Source of the DNA: Synechococcus sp. Nb3U1
Lineage (GTDB): Bacteria; Cyanobacteriota; Cyanobacteriia; Thermostichales; Thermostichaceae
Reading direction: 5' to 3'
DNA: 64,000 bases
NCBI RefSeq assembly: GCF_021533835.1
Contig: NZ_JAKFYQ010000001.1
Coordinates: 1,150,079-1,214,078, forward strand
This document shows, piece after piece, positions 44,513 to 53,102 of this stretch. The translations under genes were made by a program, and so were the position numbers. Within the stretch, counting starts at the first letter, position 1. Every line of letters starts with the position of its first letter. Under the pieces are notes generated by a model that ran no database searches, was not told the origin of the DNA, and saw only the letters and a program-made list of their open reading frames with translations.

Positions 44513-45854
44513 GTTCGGATCTCTCACCAGAAGGCCATTGTCTGCAAATCAGCAGCAGCAAAGCTAGCACCAAAGCCACCTCCGATAGCAACGTGGCTGA
44601 GGCTGCCCCCCGCCAACCCCACATCGGGATCCAAACCCCGTTCAAAAGCCCGTTCAGCCCTAGAGCTAGCAATTGCAGGCGGCTACGGGGTTTCTGCAAA
44701 CCTACCCCCGTCAGCACTTGGGAAAGCAAGAGGTGGATCCCTTCTAGCAAAATCACTGGACTGAGCCAGCGCAGGATCTGGGCCGTTTCCTGGTAAGCGG
44801 ATCCCAGTACCCAAGGGATCCCGTAGGATGCCAACGCCAACCCCAGCGTCGCCAAACTGCCGTACCCCACCACCCAAGGGGCAAGTTGCCAGGCATAGCT
44901 CCAGCCATAACGTAGCCCTTTTCGCCCTTGCCGACAGATCTCCGCAAAATGGCTGGTGAGCAAGGCAATCATCGGTGTTTGGGAGAAATTAATCACCCGA
45001 TAGGCAGCACCGTAGAGACCTGCCGCCGTTGCAGAGGCCAACCGGGGCAACAGCAACTTATCCAAATCGGTGAAGGTCTTGACCGCCGCCAACCCCACCG
45101 CAAAATCCCAACCCGCCGTCAACCGCTCTCGCAGATCTCGCCAGCTTAGAGCCCCGGGCAGGCTGACCGCCTCCTTAGCCCAGCGCCCCATGCCCCAAGC
45201 CGTGAGCAGTAGCACAGCCAACACCATCAACCCGTACAACACAGACCATTGCGCCAGGGATCCCCACCCCAAGCCCGCCGCCAGCAACACAGCACTGACT
45301 CGGCCCAAAGCCATACCTGTATCGATCAAAGCCACCCCGCCTATGTGTTCCTGCCCGATCAACTGACCCTTTTGCACCTCCTGCAAACCGATGAAGAACA
45401 GGTCGCTCGTCAGCAGCAACCCCACCACCAGCACCGGAATCCCTGCTAGCCAAAAGCTCAAGAGAGGCCACAACAGCAGCGCCATCGCTCCACAGCCCAA
45501 GCTTGCCAGCCATAAACTGGGGCCAGCCGCCTCCACCGCGGGAGGGAAAATCCTGCCCTCAGATGCGTGGGATCCGAGCGGATCAGAGCCCCGCTGGCTC
45601 AAACGCTGAATCAACAGCTCCGATTGCCCGAAATAGCCAAAGGGGGCGGCCAGATTACTACAGGCCAAGATGGCGGAGAGTACCCCAAAGGCTTCTGGCC
45701 CCAACAGCCGCGCCAGCAAAATGAAATAAACCCCCGACAGGCCCAGACGTAGGCCATTGCCCAACATCAGCCAAGAGGCTTGCTGTAGCCGTCGTTGTGG
45801 CCCGGCCCGATCCTCCTCCAGCTTCTGCGACACCGGATCAGTCCGCCGATCCAT
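44460..45854 (-). CDS. Polysaccharide flippase/Wzx-like membrane protein
   Basis: The 464-residue protein has roughly twelve hydrophobic helices and begins, after a basic leader, with LQQASWLMLGNGLRLGLSGVYFILLARLLGPEAFGVLSAI, the usual opening of polysaccharide-export flippases (MOP superfamily). The middle includes FAVGLAAVKTFTDLDKLLLPRLASATAAGLYGAAYRVI. It probably moves lipid-linked sugar units across the membrane. The start at 45854 has AGAGG upstream. No glycosyltransferase genes are adjacent, which is unusual for Wzx. Confidence 0.8.
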   Translation of the reverse strand: MDRRTDPVSQKLEEDRAGPQRRLQQASWLMLGNGLRLGLSGVYFILLARLLGPEAFGVLSAILACSNLAAPFGYFGQSELLIQRLSQRGSDPLGSHASEGRIFPPAVEAAGPSLWLASLGCGAMALLLWPLLSFWLAGIPVLVVGLLLTSDLFFIGLQEVQKGQLIGQEHIGGVALIDTGMALGRVSAVLLAAGLGWGSLAQWSVLYGLMVLAVLLLTAWGMGRWAKEAVSLPGALSWRDLRERLTAGWDFAVGLAAVKTFTDLDKLLLPRLASATAAGLYGAAYRVINFSQTPMIALLTSHFAEICRQGRKGLRYGWSYAWQLAPWVVGYGSLATLGLALASYGIPWVLGSAYQETAQILRWLSPVILLEGIHLLLSQVLTGVGLQKPRSRLQLLALGLNGLLNGVWIPMWGWRGAASATLLSEVALVLALLLLICRQWPSGERSEPRGLSRFCRLLWHRGRK

Positions 45855-45952
45855 AGCACCTCTGGACGACCCAACCGAGAGCAACGATACTGAGACTACC
45901 CGCCCGGGGATCCGGTGCTGTTTGTGTATGGTTGTGCAGTTTGCAAGTTCTC

Positions 45953-47818
45953 ATGGCCAAACTTTACCCCGTCGGCAACCCAAAAACCTTGTTCTCCCCC
46001 CATTCCAGCCCTCGTACCCCGCGCCGCGTCCTCCCTCCCCCACAACTGGACACCGGCAGCTCTCGTTGGATGGGATCCCCGCAGACCAAAACCGTCGGGC
46101 AGAGCTATCGGGCCATCGTCTTGCTGCTGTTGGCGAGCCTGTTGATCCTGGCCGGACTGGGATCCCGTTTGGCCTACATTCAACTGGTGCAAACCCAGTA
46201 TTACCGCCAGTTGGCCGATACCAACCGCATCCGGTTGTTGCCTCAACCGCCGGAGCGAGGCCGTATTGTAGATCGCAACGGGGTGCTGCTGGCGGGTAGC
46301 CAATTGTCCCACTCAGTCTTTCTCTGGCCGCTGGTGCAGTCACGGCAACGCTGGCAGGAGATGATCCCCACCTTGGCGCAGTACCTACAAATCGCCCCGG
46401 AGGAAATTGAACAAAAGCTGGAGCAAGCCGGATATCGCTCTCCCTTTCCCGTTCGCATCCTGCGCAACGCCAGCCCCCAGGTGGTGATTCAACTGGAGGA
46501 GATGAGCCGCGAGCTGCCGGGGGTGATGGTGGAAGCCGAGACCATACGGCTTTATCCCAATGGCGACTTAGCGGCCCACCTGCTTGGCTATACCGGCGAG
46601 ATCCCCCAAGAAAAACTACAGGCGAACCCTGACTACCGCCTAGGGGATATCGTCGGCCTGATGGGAGCAGAGGAATTGTTTGAGGCCCATCTGCGCGGCC
46701 AGTGGGGGGGGCGACAGGTGGAAGTTGACGCGATGGGGGAAGTGTTGCGGGTGTTGGGGGAGCAAGCGCCCCAACCGGGGAAAACCCTACAACTGACCCT
46801 GGATGTGCGTCTTCAGCAGGTGGCGGAGCAAGCTCTGGCCAATCGCAAAGGGGCGGTTATTGCTATGGATCCCCGCGATGGGTCGATCCTGGCCATGGCC
46901 AGTTATCCCACCTTTGATCCCAACCTGTTTTCCAGTCGTATCACCCAAGCCCAGTGGGATACTCTGCAGCAGCAGGAATTTCCCTTCCTCAACCGAGGTA
47001 TGCGGGCCTATGCCCCTGCTAGCACCTATAAGATTATCACCACTGCCGCTGGGATCGAGTCGGGCGCTTTTCCTCCGGGTACCGTGCTGCAAACCGCCCC
47101 CTATGTACAGGTGGGGGGCTGGCGCTTCTGGGATTGGAACCGTGTCGGATTTGGGCGGCTCAACTACCGACAGGCGATGGCATGGAGTAGCGATACTTTC
47201 TTCTATCAAATTGCCCTCGGTACCAAAGTCGGCCCACTACAGGAATGGTCGCGCCGGTTTGGGCTGGGTCAGCCGACGGGGATCGGCTTGAAGGGGGAAG
47301 CTTTAGGGTTAGTTCCTGATGCCGATTGGAAGCAACGGCACTGGCGTGAACCCTGGTATGTGGGCGATACGGTGAACATGTCTATTGGCCAGGGATTTAT
47401 CACCGCCACCCCTCTACAAATGGCGGTGGTAACCGCGGCAGTGGCCAATGGGGGCTGGCGGGTGCGCCCCTTACTCTCCCAGCAGGTGATCCCCGAAAAC
47501 CCGGTGCCGATGCGCCAATCGGTGGGCATGTCTGGCGCAACGCTGCAAATTTTGCAGCAGGGACTGCGGGATGTGGTGGTCTTCGGCACCGGCGGCAACG
47601 CCAATCTAGGGCCAGGATTCCCCCCAACAGCAGGCAAAACCGGCACGGCAGAGGATCCCCCCCGGCGCTCCCACGCTTGGTATGTTGGCTATGCCCCCTA
47701 TGACCAGCCCGAACTCGTGGTGGTGGTGTTTCTGGAAAACAGCGGCGGTGGCGGCGGTGCTCAGGCGGCTCCGGTCTTTCGAGAGGTGATGCGGGCTTAT
47801 TTCCAGCCAGAGTCGTGA
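45953..47818 (+). CDS. mrdA: Penicillin-binding protein 2 (elongation transpeptidase)
   Basis: PBP2 cross-links peptidoglycan during lateral wall growth. The product of 621 residues has one N-terminal transmembrane helix (IVLLLLASLLILAGLGSRLAYIQLV), a dimerisation domain starting RIRLLPQPPERGRIVDRNGVLLA, and a transpeptidase domain. Active-site motifs are STYK in APASTYKII, SSD in MAWSSDTFF, and KTG in AGKTGTAE. It carries a proline-rich cytoplasmic N-terminal stretch of about 45 residues. Partner rodA is not in view. Confidence 0.93.
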   Translation: MAKLYPVGNPKTLFSPHSSPRTPRRVLPPPQLDTGSSRWMGSPQTKTVGQSYRAIVLLLLASLLILAGLGSRLAYIQLVQTQYYRQLADTNRIRLLPQPPERGRIVDRNGVLLAGSQLSHSVFLWPLVQSRQRWQEMIPTLAQYLQIAPEEIEQKLEQAGYRSPFPVRILRNASPQVVIQLEEMSRELPGVMVEAETIRLYPNGDLAAHLLGYTGEIPQEKLQANPDYRLGDIVGLMGAEELFEAHLRGQWGGRQVEVDAMGEVLRVLGEQAPQPGKTLQLTLDVRLQQVAEQALANRKGAVIAMDPRDGSILAMASYPTFDPNLFSSRITQAQWDTLQQQEFPFLNRGMRAYAPASTYKIITTAAGIESGAFPPGTVLQTAPYVQVGGWRFWDWNRVGFGRLNYRQAMAWSSDTFFYQIALGTKVGPLQEWSRRFGLGQPTGIGLKGEALGLVPDADWKQRHWREPWYVGDTVNMSIGQGFITATPLQMAVVTAAVANGGWRVRPLLSQQVIPENPVPMRQSVGMSGATLQILQQGLRDVVVFGTGGNANLGPGFPPTAGKTGTAEDPPRRSHAWYVGYAPYDQPELVVVVFLENSGGGGGAQAAPVFREVMRAYFQPES

Positions 47819-47913
47819 TCCCCGCTTTTTCTATGGGATCTGAGCTGATTGGGTATAAAAAACGTCAACTGATGTCTCTTTTTCGACCAAATTCACATTA
47901 AGATCCTCGAAAA

Positions 47914-47929
47914 CCCCTTCTCCAAGGGG
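47914..47929 (+). terminator. Hairpin after mrdA
   Basis: CCCCTT-CTCC-AAGGGG is a 6-bp stem with a 4-base loop, about 95 bases after the mrdA stop. It is followed by CTTCTG, a weak T-tract. Confidence 0.4.
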
Positions 47930-48089
47930 CTTCTGCCCTAAGTTGGCTGTAGAATATGTCAGTGATTTGGAGCCAAACTGCCACAATCCTGCCACTTGCA
48001 GGGCAGGAACCGCTCCCACAGACCGATGACGCTCTGCGTCGTTCGGAGGACGATCCAACCCTAATTGCCTAACTCATGAGGAGATCAGG

Positions 48090-48395
48090 ATGAACAAGGC
48101 AGAGCTTGTTGATGCCGTCGCTCATCGCGCCAATGTGACCAAGAAGGAAGCTGATGCTGTCATTTCGGCGGCACTGGAAATCATCGTCGAAGAGGTCGCG
48201 TCCCGCGATGAAAGCGGCGAGCCCAAGGGAAAGGTGACCCTGGTGGGCTTCGGCTCCTTTGAGGCCCGCAAGCGCAAAGAACGGGAGGGCCGTAACCCGA
48301 AGACCAACCAGAAGATGTTGATCCCAGAAAGTATTGTCCCTGCCTTTACTGCGGGTAAATCTTTCCGCGATGCGGTGGCGGGCGAGAAGTCTTGA
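48090..48395 (+). CDS. hup: DNA-binding protein HU
   Basis: HU is a small histone-like protein that bends DNA and shapes the nucleoid. The 101-residue product begins MNKAELVDAVAHRANVTKKEADAVISAALEIIVEEV, then KVTLVGFGSFEARKRKEREGRNPKTNQKMLIPES and PAFTAGKSFRDAV. The insertion of about eight residues (ASRDESGEPKG) before the beta-arm suits cyanobacterial HU. A strong GAGGAG lies before the ATG. A GACG-CTCTG-CGTC hairpin lies in its upstream region near 48028. Confidence 0.96.
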   Translation: MNKAELVDAVAHRANVTKKEADAVISAALEIIVEEVASRDESGEPKGKVTLVGFGSFEARKRKEREGRNPKTNQKMLIPESIVPAFTAGKSFRDAVAGEKS

Positions 48396-48398
48396 TCC

Positions 48399-48421
48399 GA
48401 CTCCGCGCAACCTGGGGAGTC
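48399..48421 (+). terminator. Hairpin after HU gene
   Basis: GACTCC (48399-48404) pairs with GGAGTC (48416-48421), just after the HU stop. Only a short T-containing stretch follows, so the terminator role is provisional. Confidence 0.4.
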
Positions 48422-48474
48422 ATCCTTGTGTTGCGGGGCAAACCTAGATCTGGGCAGGGATCCCTTCTCAAGGC

Positions 48475-49641
48475 ATGTCTTGGCCTCAGCATGGTGGCAA
48501 TCGCGCTTGGGGAGCAGCTATTGCTGGCTGTTCTCCAGCGGAGATCCTCGATTTTTCCGCTAGCCTAAATCCCCTTGGCCCGCCGGAGTCGGTCTTGCAA
48601 GCCCTGGGCAAAGCCTTAGCTGAGCCCGATCCAGTTGCCATCAGCCGCTATCCTGATCCTGAGTATTTGCAGCTACGCACCCGGCTGGCTGAACATTGGG
48701 CCATAGACCCAGATTGGGTCTTTGTGGGTAATGGGGCAGCAGAGTTGCTCACTTGGGCAGCTCGGGATGCACAGGGGCGGGAGGTGTGGTTACCCAAGCC
48801 TGCCTTTGGGGATTATGAGCGGGCCCTCCGTGGGGCAGGAGCGGTGATCAAGCCCTTTGGGTACCCTTTTCCAGATGAACAGGGATCCCTTGCCTTGGCA
48901 AAGGTGCTTCAGCAATGCAGCAGTGGCCCTACAGGGCGGATACTGTGGCTGAACAACCCCCATAATCCCAGCGGTGGGTTGAGATCCCGACCCGAAATTC
49001 TGGAGCTGCTGCCCCAGTTTCAACAGGTGATGGTGGATGAAGCCTTCATGGACTTTCTGTCGGGGGATGTGCCTGGTGTTACATGCAACCCAGAGCCCCC
49101 ACGGGATCCTGTGGATCCCCACACTGCAGCAGCGCCCCGGAGCCAAACGCTGATCCCCGACTTGGCTGCTCATCCGAATACAGTGGTGATTCGTTCCTTG
49201 ACCAAGTTTTACACCCTGCCGGGATTGCGCATTGGCTTTGCGGTGGGGCACCCTGACCACTGGCGGCGCTGGCAACTTTGGCGGGATCCCTGGAGTGTCA
49301 ATGGCTTAGCATCGGTGGCGGTGGAGGCAGCCCTGGCAGATGAATCGTTTCGTCAGCGCACATTGGCCTGGCTACCGGTTGCCCGAGAACACCTACGCAA
49401 AGGGCTACAAGCGCTGCCGGGTTGGGATCCCTGGCCCAGTCAGACCAATTTTGTGCTGGTGCGCTGTCCTAGTTCGGCAACGCAAATCCAACGGGCCCTG
49501 CTACAACGGCATCGAATATTGGTGCGGGACTGCCGGAGTTTCCCGGAGTTGGGGGATTGGTATCTGCGCATCGGCCTGCGTACCCTACCTGAGCAAGAAC
49601 AGTTGCTATCCGCCTGTCGGGAAATACTAGAGAATGGCTAG
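48475..49641 (+). CDS. PLP-dependent aminotransferase, CobD/threonine-phosphate decarboxylase-like
   Basis: The 388-residue fold-type I PLP enzyme starts SWPQHGGNRAWGAA and has DFSASLNPLGPPESVLQAL, the typical opening of threonine-phosphate decarboxylase (CobD/CobC), which makes aminopropanol phosphate for cobamide. Further motifs are WVFVGNGAAELL, WLNNPHNPSGG, VDEAFMDF, and the PLP lysine in RSLTKFYTLPGLRIGF. HisC-type histidinol-phosphate aminotransferase is a close relative; the HGG near the N-terminus favours CobD. No cobalamin genes are adjacent. A long insertion of about 25 residues lies before the PLP-lysine segment. Confidence 0.8.
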   Translation: MSWPQHGGNRAWGAAIAGCSPAEILDFSASLNPLGPPESVLQALGKALAEPDPVAISRYPDPEYLQLRTRLAEHWAIDPDWVFVGNGAAELLTWAARDAQGREVWLPKPAFGDYERALRGAGAVIKPFGYPFPDEQGSLALAKVLQQCSSGPTGRILWLNNPHNPSGGLRSRPEILELLPQFQQVMVDEAFMDFLSGDVPGVTCNPEPPRDPVDPHTAAAPRSQTLIPDLAAHPNTVVIRSLTKFYTLPGLRIGFAVGHPDHWRRWQLWRDPWSVNGLASVAVEAALADESFRQRTLAWLPVAREHLRKGLQALPGWDPWPSQTNFVLVRCPSSATQIQRALLQRHRILVRDCRSFPELGDWYLRIGLRTLPEQEQLLSACREILENG

Positions 49642-49648
49642 AGGTATT

Positions 49649-49755
49649 TACAGCCTTTTCCAGCGTTATCTGATATGGCAGATTCAGGTCAATCCCTTGC
49701 TCCATTAGGTTTTTTGCCTAGCTCAAGGGCCTGTGTGAAGTCAGAAAAGGCTGTA
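49649..49755 (+). mobile_element. Small inverted-repeat element, copy 2 (MITE-like)
   Basis: This 107-base element has perfect 12-bp ends TACAGCCTTTTC and GAAAAGGCTGTA. Its central block GGTTTTTTGCCTAGCTCAAG and the next 15 bases are identical to copy 1 at 5462-5568. It fills most of the gap between the cobD-like gene and the sigma-like gene. It contains no gene. Confidence 0.85.
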
Positions 49756-49784
49756 GCCCCAAACCTCCTCAGCAAGGGATCCCG

Positions 49785-50420
49785 ATGAGTGAAGCGGTAG
49801 CTGTCTGGCCTGAATGTGGGGCCTCAATCGTGCGAGGAGTGGCCCATCACAACGATCTGGACTTGCTCAGAGCCTTTCAGCAGCAGCCGGAGGTGGCCCG
49901 CTACTTCATCTGCCTTTTTTGCCGCTACTGCACCTGGGTGGATGGAATAATCGCGGAGCAGGTGTCGCCGCAGCAGTGGGCCGCTTGTCGAGAGCAGGTG
50001 TGGCTGCGGCTCTATCCACGACTACAACGTCTGGATGCCAACAGCCTCTCGAGTGGGGGTGGGGGGGAAGCGGATCCCGTGCTCAAGCTCTGGCTGGCGG
50101 AGCAAACCCGAGAATTGGCGCAATCTTTTGTCGGCTTGACTTTGGAGGAAGCGCCTGAGCAGATCCAACCCTATCTCTCCCCCGCCTTAGCCTGTTACTT
50201 AACCACTGGGCTGGAAACCTTGCCGGGAGATATGCGCTTCATTCTACTTTTGCGGGATCGGTTTGGCTGGTCACCCGCCCGTATTGCCACCCAGCTCAAA
50301 GCCGATGGATACTACCTAGCCCCAGAAGAGGTGGATGCTATCGTAGTTTCTGCCCGCCAGATCCTGTTTCAGTACTTGCCAGCGGATGTACGCGCCCTCT
50401 ACCTTACGGCAAAGCCCTAG
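49785..50420 (+). CDS. Sigma-70-like protein, divergent (possible ECF-type)
   Basis: The 211-residue protein shows weak likeness to small sigma factors found in cyanobacteria. The region LLRAFQQQPEVARYFICLFCRYCTWVDGIIAEQV resembles region 2, and LPGDMRFILLLRDRFGWSPARIATQLKADGYYLAPEEVDAIVVSARQILFQYLP resembles a region-4 helix-turn-helix. The spacer includes a poly-glycine run, SSGGGG. The cysteine pair CLFCRYC is not typical. No anti-sigma gene follows. Treat this as a hypothesis; it may be a different helical protein. Confidence 0.45.
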   Translation: MSEAVAVWPECGASIVRGVAHHNDLDLLRAFQQQPEVARYFICLFCRYCTWVDGIIAEQVSPQQWAACREQVWLRLYPRLQRLDANSLSSGGGGEADPVLKLWLAEQTRELAQSFVGLTLEEAPEQIQPYLSPALACYLTTGLETLPGDMRFILLLRDRFGWSPARIATQLKADGYYLAPEEVDAIVVSARQILFQYLPADVRALYLTAKP

Positions 50421-50566
50421 AAGAGGAATGGCAGTCTGTGGCATGGTGATGTAACGGTTCGCTGTTGGTGGACTCTCCTGCTAAGCTATTTCCGGCTGCA
50501 TTTGAAGACTGAGCACAGATTGCTGACTCCTACTGCTTCAATCTATCTATCGAGTATGGGCTGTTT

Positions 50567-51619
50567 ATGAGTCCTTTCTCTTCCCCCTCAGACGCTACCC
50601 GACCCCTCAGCCGATCGGATCTTAGTTCGCTTTCACCTGGGCAGCAGGCGCAACCTATGCTTCACCTCACGCTTCAACAAGCCCTAGGTCAGATGCATTT
50701 GGATGTGTTGCAGGAATTAGAGCGATTTCGCCTCTGGCAGCGTCTGCAGCGAACGGCCACTTCTCCTTCTCTGAATGCGATGTCTCCTCAGATCACACCT
50801 GACCCGAACGGATTTCAGCGCTCCGGACAGTCCAAGCAACAGGGCGCCTCGGTACAGCGTTCTTCACCCGTGCTGATTCAAGAGGTTGTCGAGGATCTGG
50901 AGGTCGAGGAGACGCAACGGTTCGGCGGAGTTTTTTCTCCCTGGATGGTGTTGTTCCTGTGGGCTCTCTCGTGTGCTGGGATCGGGTTTGGGGTGCGGTG
51001 GCTGATTTGGCCGGAAGAACTGTCTCTACCCCAGACCAGCAACTTACCCACCTCTGAGCCAGGGATCCCCACCGAGGTCAATTTGGCCCAGTTGCCCCTC
51101 ATCCCGTTGGGGCCGGTGGAAACCCCAGTGGGGGAAGAGTTCTATTCCGGCAATTGGGATCCCAGTCGGTTGGCGCTGGGGTTGTCTACCCCTCCAGACT
51201 TGGGAAATCTACAGATCGCTCCCCTAGACGACACACCCAACCTGTTGGATAGTCTGCAAACGGATTTGGTCTTGTTAGAGGCAACTCCCCCTCCCAGTCT
51301 GAGAACAGTCGAGCAATTGGCAGCTAGTCTAGAGCGCCCCTCTCAGCCTACGGAATCCTTGATTGCCCCACCGGCCAGCACCAGTAACTTAGATTCTCTG
51401 GGGCCGAATCAGGGTGAGGGAACCTTCTTGGTCTTGACCACCTATTTGGGCGATGAGAGCTTGGCGCGGGCTCGGCAAGTTGCTGATGGGGCCTTTGTGA
51501 AAGATGTGGACGGCCAGAAGTTTGTGCAGTTGGCGGCTTTTGAGCAACTGGAATACGCCCGTTACCACGCCGAAACTCTTAAAAGTCAGGGCTTCAATGT
51601 CACCATTACTGAGCAGTAG
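50567..51619 (+). CDS. Single-pass membrane protein with SPOR-like C-terminus
   Basis: The 350-residue protein has a cytoplasmic N-terminus of about 125 residues (Ser- and Gln-rich, with a helix LTLQQALGQMHLDVLQELERFRLWQRLQR), one transmembrane helix (WMVLFLWALSCAGIGFGVRWLIW), a long proline- and leucine-rich outer linker, and a C-terminal 65 residues that look like a SPOR-type sporulation-related repeat (TFLVLTTYLGDESLARARQVADGAFVKDV...YHAETLKSQGFNVTI). SPOR domains bind denuded glycan at division sites. The match is partial. Confidence 0.55.
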   Translation: MSPFSSPSDATRPLSRSDLSSLSPGQQAQPMLHLTLQQALGQMHLDVLQELERFRLWQRLQRTATSPSLNAMSPQITPDPNGFQRSGQSKQQGASVQRSSPVLIQEVVEDLEVEETQRFGGVFSPWMVLFLWALSCAGIGFGVRWLIWPEELSLPQTSNLPTSEPGIPTEVNLAQLPLIPLGPVETPVGEEFYSGNWDPSRLALGLSTPPDLGNLQIAPLDDTPNLLDSLQTDLVLLEATPPPSLRTVEQLAASLERPSQPTESLIAPPASTSNLDSLGPNQGEGTFLVLTTYLGDESLARARQVADGAFVKDVDGQKFVQLAAFEQLEYARYHAETLKSQGFNVTITEQ

Positions 51620-51727
51620 ATCCTGAGCAGATTTCGATTTGCCCGTCGATTTGCCCGCTTGTGTCTGTCTTCGGGATCCCTCCCACCCGGAGGGCTGGAG
51701 CCCGAACAAGTTAAGGGATCCCCAGCG

Positions 51728-51741
51728 AAAGGGATCCCTTT
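51728..51741. repeat. Extended 14-bp palindrome around GGGATCCC
   Basis: AAAGGGATCCCTTT is a perfect palindrome in the gap between two convergent genes, next to another GGGATCC. It could form a hairpin for shared termination, or may just be an extended copy of the iterated octamer. Confidence 0.4.
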
Positions 51742-51771
51742 AGCGCTAGCCTGGCGATGCGGACAAACTGC

Positions 51772-52854
51772 TCAGGCAGTGTAGTAGGCGGTGCCCTTAT
51801 TCACAAAGTCCAGGGTGTAGGCCGCCTGGTAGTTGATGGTTGGCTCAAACACCCCGGCCACCGTCATGCTGTCAAAGAAGTCTTGCCAGCGCTCATCGGT
51901 CATGGCGCCAATGCCCTTCTCCAGCGCATCGCCAGACTTGATGATGCCGTACTCCTGCAACTTCTCGAAGCTGTAGGCCAATTGAGCATCGGTCATTTCC
52001 GGGTTATCCCGTTTGATCAGGGTATAGGCTGGGCGAGGATCCTCCAGGAAGCTGTACCAGCCCTTGATAGAAGCATCCACAAAGCGCTCCACCAAGTCGG
52101 GGTTGGTTTCCACCAGTTGGTGACGAGTTTCGATGGTGGTGGAGTAAGGACTGTAGCCCAAATCCGCCAACAAGAAGACCACGGGCTCAAACCCCCCTTC
52201 CCGCTGAATGGCAAAGGGCTCAGAAGTGAGGTAACCCTGTTGGGCAGAGGTGGGATCCGCCAAGAAGGGGCCGGGATTGAAGTTGTAAGGGCGGGTTTGC
52301 TCGTCGGTAAAACCAAACCGAGATTTGAGGTAGGGCCAATAACCGGCGAAGGCCCCCCGCGAGACGAAAATCGGTCGGCCCTTGAGATCCTCAAACCGCT
52401 CGGTGCCGGGATGGGCCATGATGATCTGCGGATCTTTCTGGAACATGGCCGCCACACATACCAAAGGGATCCCCTCCTTGACGGCGTTGATCACCCCAGC
52501 GCTCCCACCCATGGCGAAGTCAGCTGCGCCGCCCGCCAAAATCTGGGTGATGTTGATGCCAGGGCCGCCCATTTGTACCGTCACATCCAACCCGTGCTCC
52601 CGGTAGATGCCGGTGGCCACCGCCTGATAAAAGCCGCCATGTTCCGCTTGGGCATACCAGTTGGTAGCATAGCTCACCCGATCCAGCCCGGATCCCTGCG
52701 CCACAAGCAAGGTGGGGGAAGATTTGCGTTGAGCTTGAGCGCCACCAGCGGCCAACAGGCTACCACCCAAGGCTGCTGCCCCCACTTTCAGGAGCTGACG
52801 ACGGCTCAAAGCGCTGGTGGTTGGTGACAATTCAGATGGACGAGATGGAACCAT
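51772..52854 (-). CDS. ABC transporter substrate-binding protein, NMT1/THI5/TauA type, Tat-exported
   Basis: The 360-residue protein has a twin-arginine signal, SRRQLLKVGAAALGGSLLAAGGAQAQ, followed by an NMT1-family binding domain with YATNWYAQAEHGGFYQAVATGIYREHGLDVTVQMGGPGINITQILAGGAADFAMG. The ligand may be a pyrimidine, an amine or a sulfonate. The permease and ATPase are not in this window, so it is an orphan or works with distant subunits. A good AAGGAG is before the ATG. A GTAN8TAC site lies about 80 bases upstream, which suggests nitrogen control. Confidence 0.85.
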   Translation of the reverse strand: MVPSRPSELSPTTSALSRRQLLKVGAAALGGSLLAAGGAQAQRKSSPTLLVAQGSGLDRVSYATNWYAQAEHGGFYQAVATGIYREHGLDVTVQMGGPGINITQILAGGAADFAMGGSAGVINAVKEGIPLVCVAAMFQKDPQIIMAHPGTERFEDLKGRPIFVSRGAFAGYWPYLKSRFGFTDEQTRPYNFNPGPFLADPTSAQQGYLTSEPFAIQREGGFEPVVFLLADLGYSPYSTTIETRHQLVETNPDLVERFVDASIKGWYSFLEDPRPAYTLIKRDNPEMTDAQLAYSFEKLQEYGIIKSGDALEKGIGAMTDERWQDFFDSMTVAGVFEPTINYQAAYTLDFVNKGTAYYTA

Positions 52855-52905
52855 GACAAACTCTCCTTAACCTATGCAAACTGTGAAGCAGCCACAGGCA
52901 ACACC

Positions 52906-52947
52906 ATCAAACCGGAGATTCCCGAGGAAAGCGGTATCTGCTGTTAC
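52906..52947 (-). promoter_or_regulatory. NtcA-like promoter for the substrate-binding protein gene
   Basis: On the minus strand, GTAACAGCAGATAC (52947-52934) fits GTAN8TAC exactly. Twenty-two bases downstream, TTTGAT (52911-52906) could be the -10 element, although the second base departs from TAN3T. The spacing is that of NtcA-activated promoters. The gene starts at 52854, giving a leader of about 45 bases. Confidence 0.55.
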
Positions 52948-53102
52948 TAACTGTTGCAGACGGCCACTGGCCTCATCCAGTTCCACCAGACAGGGTCAGT
53001 CCACGGTTTGGGATCTCTGTTGAGGGAACTCCACATGGGGTGGATCCTAGGGTGGTCAAGGTATCGTATTAAGGTGCGGTCGTGCCCACGAGTATCTTAA
53101 CC

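Noticed and set aside
52855-53102. A riboswitch in the leader of the substrate-binding protein gene
   Set aside because: I compared it by eye with thiamine, guanidine and preQ1 motifs and saw none of the conserved cores.
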